Of a DNA stretch of 17,864 bases, positions 14,691 through 17,864 are shown in pieces. The position numbers and the translations under genes were made by a program. The notes under the pieces were generated by a model that worked only from the letters and a program-made list of their open reading frames with translations, did not search any database and was not told the DNA's origin. Origin of the DNA: an archaeon (GTDB lineage Archaea; Aenigmatarchaeota; Aenigmatarchaeia; GW2011-AR5; GCA-2688965); the NCBI GenBank assembly GCA_002688965.1, contig NZEE01000115.1, forward strand, positions 1 to 17,864, written 5' to 3'. The first letter of the stretch is position 1. Every line of letters starts with the position of its first letter.

Positions 14691-16135
14691 AAACAAAATT
14701 TATTAGTTTTTACTGTGATAGAAATGGTGGAGATTATTATACAAAATGCAAAGACGAACTTCAATCTAGATTAGACGAATTTGAAGCAAATTATCATATA
14801 GAAGAATTACCTTCTAGAGAAAATTATATGCTTAATTGTTTAATGAAACCTCAATTTATATTGGATTGTATAAAAAAATTAAACGAACCTGTTATTTGGA
14901 TAGATATTGATTGTAAAATAAATCAATTACCAACCGAACTTGATTCTATAGAAACAGATATTGCATTAGCAATAAGAGAACATGATTTAAAAACGCCCCA
15001 TAGTGCATTGTTGTTTTTTAATAATACCGAAAAATCTATTTCATTTCTAGAGGAGTGGAAAGAACTTTGTAAAGGCAAAGAATTAGAGGCATCAGTAGGA
15101 AAATACACAAAGGGTGACCACCACCAGTTAATTTTATTGTCGAAAAACAATAAAACTAAACCCACATTTACACTGTTTCCCCCATCGTTGTGTGCAGTAG
15201 AAAGTGATGCATCTAAAGTAAGTATTGGTTTGAGTTATGGTGATAGAGATATGGTAAGAGAAAATAAAATGCAAGCACTATACCCACCATTTAGTTTGGA
15301 ACATGGTTCATCTTGTGCTAAAATTAAACCTAAATTCTTTCACTGGACAAATGACGAACATTATATACAAATGTTTATAGACAATGGGATGATGATGGCA
15401 CCAACCATTCAACGAAAAGAAAATACATATCGTTTTGGATGGATGTGTGAGTCCAGAGCAATAGTTCCAGAATTATATAATGCATTAAAACTCTCCCCAC
15501 ATTTATTTTTTGAACATTTTGATGCAATTTTTACCTGTGATGATGATTTATTAGGTTTAGATGATAGATTTCGATTTGCTTTGTCGGGAAGTAATCTTCC
15601 TTGGACACCATTAAATAAGTTTGGAATTCATGAAAAAACAAAAGTATGTTCTCTTTTAGCATCACCTAAATTGATGACCGAAGGACATAAAATGAGACAT
15701 AAAACGGCAGAAAAATTAAAAGACGATATTGATATTTTTGGTGGAGTTGCTGGTTCAAAGAAAGTTGGAACGGATGGTGTTGCATCATCGGGACACCCTC
15801 CAAAAGAGGAGGCAATTAAAGATTATATGTTCTCTATTACTATAGAAAATGATGTATATAATAATTATTTTACAGAAAAAATAACAGATTGCTTTGCAAA
15901 CGGCACGATTCCTGTATATTGGGGGTGTCCAAATATAGGTCAATATTTTAATGAAGATGGAATATTATTATTAACCGAAGATTTTGATATTAATAGTTTG
16001 ACAAAAGAACTATATGATAGTAAAATAGATGCCGTGAAAGAAAACTATGAAAGAGTTTGCAAACTGAAAATGTCTGATGATATATTGTGGGATGAAGTAG
16101 CAAAAGTTGTTATAAAATCGGAGATGGAAAAATGA
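14687..16135 (+). CDS. Two-domain glycosyltransferase: GT-A domain fused to GT10 fucosyltransferase-like domain
   Basis: From ATG 14687 the protein has 482 residues. Residues 1 to about 235 form a GT-A domain paralogous to the gene before it: TKFISFYCD at the N-terminus, NCLMKPQFILD (50-60) and VIWIDID with DID at 73-75. Residues about 240-482 resemble GT10 alpha-1,3/4-fucosyltransferases. The key stretch 384-414 reads ITIENDVYNN, then YFTEKITDCFANGTIPVYWG, then CP, close to the donor-binding ENxxxxxYVTEK...IPIYWGSP motif of Helicobacter FucT enzymes, with Glu397 and Lys398 kept. GT10 uses GDP-fucose, which the upstream gmd and fcl products should make. The protein is probably bifunctional, adding two sugars in sequence. 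There is no membrane anchor. The acceptor is unknown. The GT10 call is good by motif; the specific linkage is not. Confidence 0.8.
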   Translation: MKTKFISFYCDRNGGDYYTKCKDELQSRLDEFEANYHIEELPSRENYMLNCLMKPQFILDCIKKLNEPVIWIDIDCKINQLPTELDSIETDIALAIREHDLKTPHSALLFFNNTEKSISFLEEWKELCKGKELEASVGKYTKGDHHQLILLSKNNKTKPTFTLFPPSLCAVESDASKVSIGLSYGDRDMVRENKMQALYPPFSLEHGSSCAKIKPKFFHWTNDEHYIQMFIDNGMMMAPTIQRKENTYRFGWMCESRAIVPELYNALKLSPHLFFEHFDAIFTCDDDLLGLDDRFRFALSGSNLPWTPLNKFGIHEKTKVCSLLASPKLMTEGHKMRHKTAEKLKDDIDIFGGVAGSKKVGTDGVASSGHPPKEEAIKDYMFSITIENDVYNNYFTEKITDCFANGTIPVYWGCPNIGQYFNEDGILLLTEDFDINSLTKELYDSKIDAVKENYERVCKLKMSDDILWDEVAKVVIKSEMEK

Positions 16136-16824
16136 AGGGACTAATTACTTTTAGTTTGTATGGTGATGACCCTAGATATGTGGAAAATGCTGTATTAAAT
16201 AAACCATTAGCCGAAAAATATTATCCCGATTGGGATATTCGTGTTTATTTTGATGAAACAGTTCCAAAAGAAACAATAGACATTCTTGAAAAACAAGGAT
16301 GTCAAATTGAGGATATGACATCATCAGATATTAATGGTGTATTGTGGAGATGCTTAGGTGTAGATGATGAAAATTATGATGCGGTAATTGTTCGTGATAT
16401 TGATTCTCGTGTAAATTATAGAGAATCTCAAGCAGTAAAAGAATGGTTAAACAGCAAAGAGACATTACATTCTATGAGAGATGCTAAAGAACATAATATG
16501 TTATTTCAGACAGGTATGTGGGGGTGTAAACCAAAACAAAGGAAATTCTCCATGCAGGAGTGGTTGTCGTTAGCAGAACCGTTAAAGAAAAACACTTACA
16601 CACATATGTCTGGTTACACTTGGGAAGACCAATTATTTTTGGGTATGTTATTAAATAATCCAGAAACCCATGAAGATGGAGATATTTTAGCACACGATGA
16701 TTGGTTGAGGCACACAGATAGACAAACTGTAGTACCATTTCCAACCAATCCCAGACCAAAACAACATGTGGGGTATGCATTTTTAGACCCCTCAGAAGAA
16801 AGTGAAAAGGATGGATGCGAATGA
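16132..16824 (+). CDS. GT-A-type glycosyltransferase (DxDSR family)
   Basis: This 230-residue protein starts with ITFSLYGDDPRYVENAVLN (4-22) and WDIRVYFDETVP, then carries VIVRDIDSRVNYRE (85-98), in which DID at 89-91 is the DxD metal motif. AVKEWL, LHSMRD and TGMWGC (127-132) follow. This order (SL-x-GD-x-P-x-Y, RD-x-DSR, H-x-MRD, GMWG) is a known bacterial and phage family of capsule/LPS-type sugar transferases. ATG overlaps the upstream stop (ATGA), with GGAG about 8-11 nt before. It belongs to the same co-transcribed glycosylation block. The donor sugar cannot be deduced. It is unrelated in detail to the two GT-A domains before it, so the block contains at least two distinct GT-A lineages. 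Confidence 0.82.
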   Translation: MKGLITFSLYGDDPRYVENAVLNKPLAEKYYPDWDIRVYFDETVPKETIDILEKQGCQIEDMTSSDINGVLWRCLGVDDENYDAVIVRDIDSRVNYRESQAVKEWLNSKETLHSMRDAKEHNMLFQTGMWGCKPKQRKFSMQEWLSLAEPLKKNTYTHMSGYTWEDQLFLGMLLNNPETHEDGDILAHDDWLRHTDRQTVVPFPTNPRPKQHVGYAFLDPSEESEKDGCE

Positions 16825-17585
16825 AAAAGTTTTATATACTTCACCATTTAGGAATGGGCGACCATCTTCATTGTAATGGAATGATACGACACATAAGAGA
16901 AACTCTTCTTCCAGAATGGGATATATCTTTATTTTCTTGGCAGAGAAATTTTAAAAATGTTAAGTATATGTATAGGGATGATAATTCTATAGAAGTGATT
17001 CCACTTATTGATGATGTAAATGAAATCTTGCAAGTAGAAGACCACATAGTAGGAGAAAAGGATTCTCTTGAAGAACATAAAATGATTTTGATAGGATATT
17101 ATAATTTTACAAAAATTAAGAATGAAAATCCAGATTATACCTGTGACCAATGTTTCTATGAACAAATTAATATTCCTTATGAATATCGTTTCAGTAAATT
17201 TTACTTTGAAAGAGAACCAAAGGAAGAGGAAAGACTTTTTAATAAATTAGTACCAGAAGGAAAAGAATATGTTTTCGTTCACGATAATCCTTCTAAAGGA
17301 TATATTATTGATATTAATAAAATTGACCCAAAATATGAGGTGATAAAGAATGATATCACCGAAAGTATTTTTCATTTTTCAAAAATATTAGAAAATGCTT
17401 CCGAAATTCATTGTATTGAAAGTTCATTTAGATGTTTTATTGAAGGACTTGATACTTCAAAAGCAAAACATTACTTTCATCCCGTAAATACAGAGTTTTC
17501 TAAATTTGATGATGATAATTTAGGAACAGGAACATTAAAGGAGTGGACACTTGTCGAATACGAACAACCTTTTAATCTGCTATAA
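16821..17585 (+). CDS. GT-B/GT9-like putative glycosyltransferase
   Basis: From ATG 16821 the protein has 254 residues. The N-terminus FYILHHLGMGDHLHCNGMIRHI has the G-x-GD-x-x-x-x-NG-x-x-R glycine loop typical of heptosyltransferase-like (GT9) GT-B enzymes and related phage proteins. A second half follows, with YVFVHDNPSKGY (about 150-160) and ASEIHCIESSFRCFIEGL, where the HCIESSF segment fits the nucleotide-sugar site of GT-B folds. I chose 16821 over the in-frame ATG 16815 because AAGGA at 16807-16811 is 9 nt away (only 3 nt from 16815) and because it overlaps the previous stop as ATGA. The next ORF starts inside its last 35 bases. Activity is inferred from fold-like pattern only. Confidence 0.65.
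   Translation: MKKFYILHHLGMGDHLHCNGMIRHIRETLLPEWDISLFSWQRNFKNVKYMYRDDNSIEVIPLIDDVNEILQVEDHIVGEKDSLEEHKMILIGYYNFTKIKNENPDYTCDQCFYEQINIPYEYRFSKFYFEREPKEEERLFNKLVPEGKEYVFVHDNPSKGYIIDINKIDPKYEVIKNDITESIFHFSKILENASEIHCIESSFRCFIEGLDTSKAKHYFHPVNTEFSKFDDDNLGTGTLKEWTLVEYEQPFNLL
17537..17543 (+). promoter_or_regulatory. Strong Shine-Dalgarno AAAGGAG for TTG 17551
   Basis: AAAGGAG is among the best ribosome sites in the window and stands 7 nt before TTG 17551. An in-frame TAA at 17536-17538 removes any earlier start, and the first in-frame ATG is far downstream (17789). Confidence 0.6.
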
Positions 17586-17864
17586 TTCTCTTCCCCTTTT
17601 CGCAGACCATGTTTTGGATTATCCAGAACAATATTATTCTCAATTTGGAGTAGGAAGATTACATAACCATGATATTTTTAATCCCAAAAAAGTGAAAGAT
17701 GGTGATATCGTTTGTGTAAAAACGGATTTTATAGACAATGGACTATTCTATAGAGAATTTTTTTCAAAAATAGATGCAAAGTTTAAGATGGTTACTGGAA
17801 TTTCTTCTCTTCCATGTCCTAGAGGGGAAGGCGCAGAAAAAATGCTTGAAAGCGACAAGTTGAC
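17551..17864 (+). CDS. Partial protein with TTG start, cut by the right edge; likely sugar-block member
   Basis: The frame from TTG 17551 is open to the window end for 104 codons. It overlaps the preceding gene by 35 nt, as gene 47 overlaps gene 55. The translation begins with SNTNNLLICYNSLPLFADHV and continues with a tyrosine-rich stretch, VCVKTDFIDNGLFYREFF (about 54-71) and KFKMVTGISSLPCPRG (78-91). Alternating hydrophobic strands ending in V-x-T-D and VTG-x-SS look like the Rossmann-type halves of glycosyltransferases or phage proteins that accompany them, but I do not recognise the family. The strong ribosome site and protein-like codon pattern make it a real gene. It probably belongs to the glycosylation block. 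Confidence 0.7.
   Translation, partial: MSNTNNLLICYNSLPLFADHVLDYPEQYYSQFGVGRLHNHDIFNPKKVKDGDIVCVKTDFIDNGLFYREFFSKIDAKFKMVTGISSLPCPRGEGAEKMLESDKL

Noticed and set aside
14288..14764. 158-codon open frame on the - strand opposite the glycosyltransferases
   Set aside because: It is antisense to two convincing genes, has no ribosome site or recognisable motif, and no other - strand gene is credible in the window.
1..17864. tRNA genes, CRISPR arrays, insertion sequences, integrase or attachment sites
   Set aside because: Gaps between genes are at most about 81 bases and no cloverleaf, repeat-spacer pattern, transposase or recombinase motif was seen.

Overview
The window is about 17.9 kb of a very AT-rich, tightly packed genome in which every credible gene lies on the + strand. 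Many neighbours share ATGA-type or 1-35 nt overlaps. The backbone consists of T4-type myovirus replication, recombination and late-transcription genes: uvsW, 55, 47, 46, rnh, 45, 44, 62 and regA. This is a lytic tailed phage (or prophage-free virus contig) of the T4-like superfamily. The low GC and the small hypotheticals that I associate with marine T4-like phages suggest an aquatic relative of the cyanophage/pelagiphage branch, but nothing in the window identifies the host.

Layout. (1) 1-5475: UvsW helicase (5' end cut off), an Sm-like acidic protein, late sigma factor gp55, and the gp47/gp46 Mre11-Rad50-like recombination nuclease. (2) 5472-8179: a first sugar block with GDP-L-fucose synthase, GDP-mannose 4,6-dehydratase and a GT42/DUF115-like putative glycosyltransferase. 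(3) 8176-10518: a large amino-methyltransferase-like protein, a small lysine-tailed orphan and a small protein with motifs like those in virion fibre or carbohydrate-binding proteins. (4) 10515-14040: RNase H (FEN-family 5' nuclease), a 61-aa basic protein, sliding clamp gp45, clamp loader gp44/gp62 and translational repressor RegA. (5) 14055 to the right edge: a second sugar block with a GT-A glycosyltransferase, a two-domain protein joining a paralogous GT-A domain to a GT10 (alpha-1,3-fucosyltransferase-like) domain, another GT-A enzyme, a GT-B/GT9-like protein, and a truncated ORF starting at TTG 17551. In T4 the polymerase gene 43 follows regA directly. Here the glycosyltransferase block takes that place and gene 43 is not seen.

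How the genes fit together. Gmd and Fcl together convert GDP-mannose to GDP-L-fucose, and the GT10-like domain in the second block is the expected consumer of that donor. The two blocks, one on each side of the replisome genes, therefore look like one phage-encoded fucosylation pathway with several helper transferases. The acceptor (virion protein, host surface glycan, or DNA) cannot be read from the sequence. The core genes supply replication (45/44/62, Rnh), recombination-dependent replication (46/47, UvsW), late transcription (gp55 acting with gp45) and post-transcriptional control (RegA).

No tRNA, CRISPR array, insertion sequence or integrase was seen. No gap between genes exceeds 81 bases.
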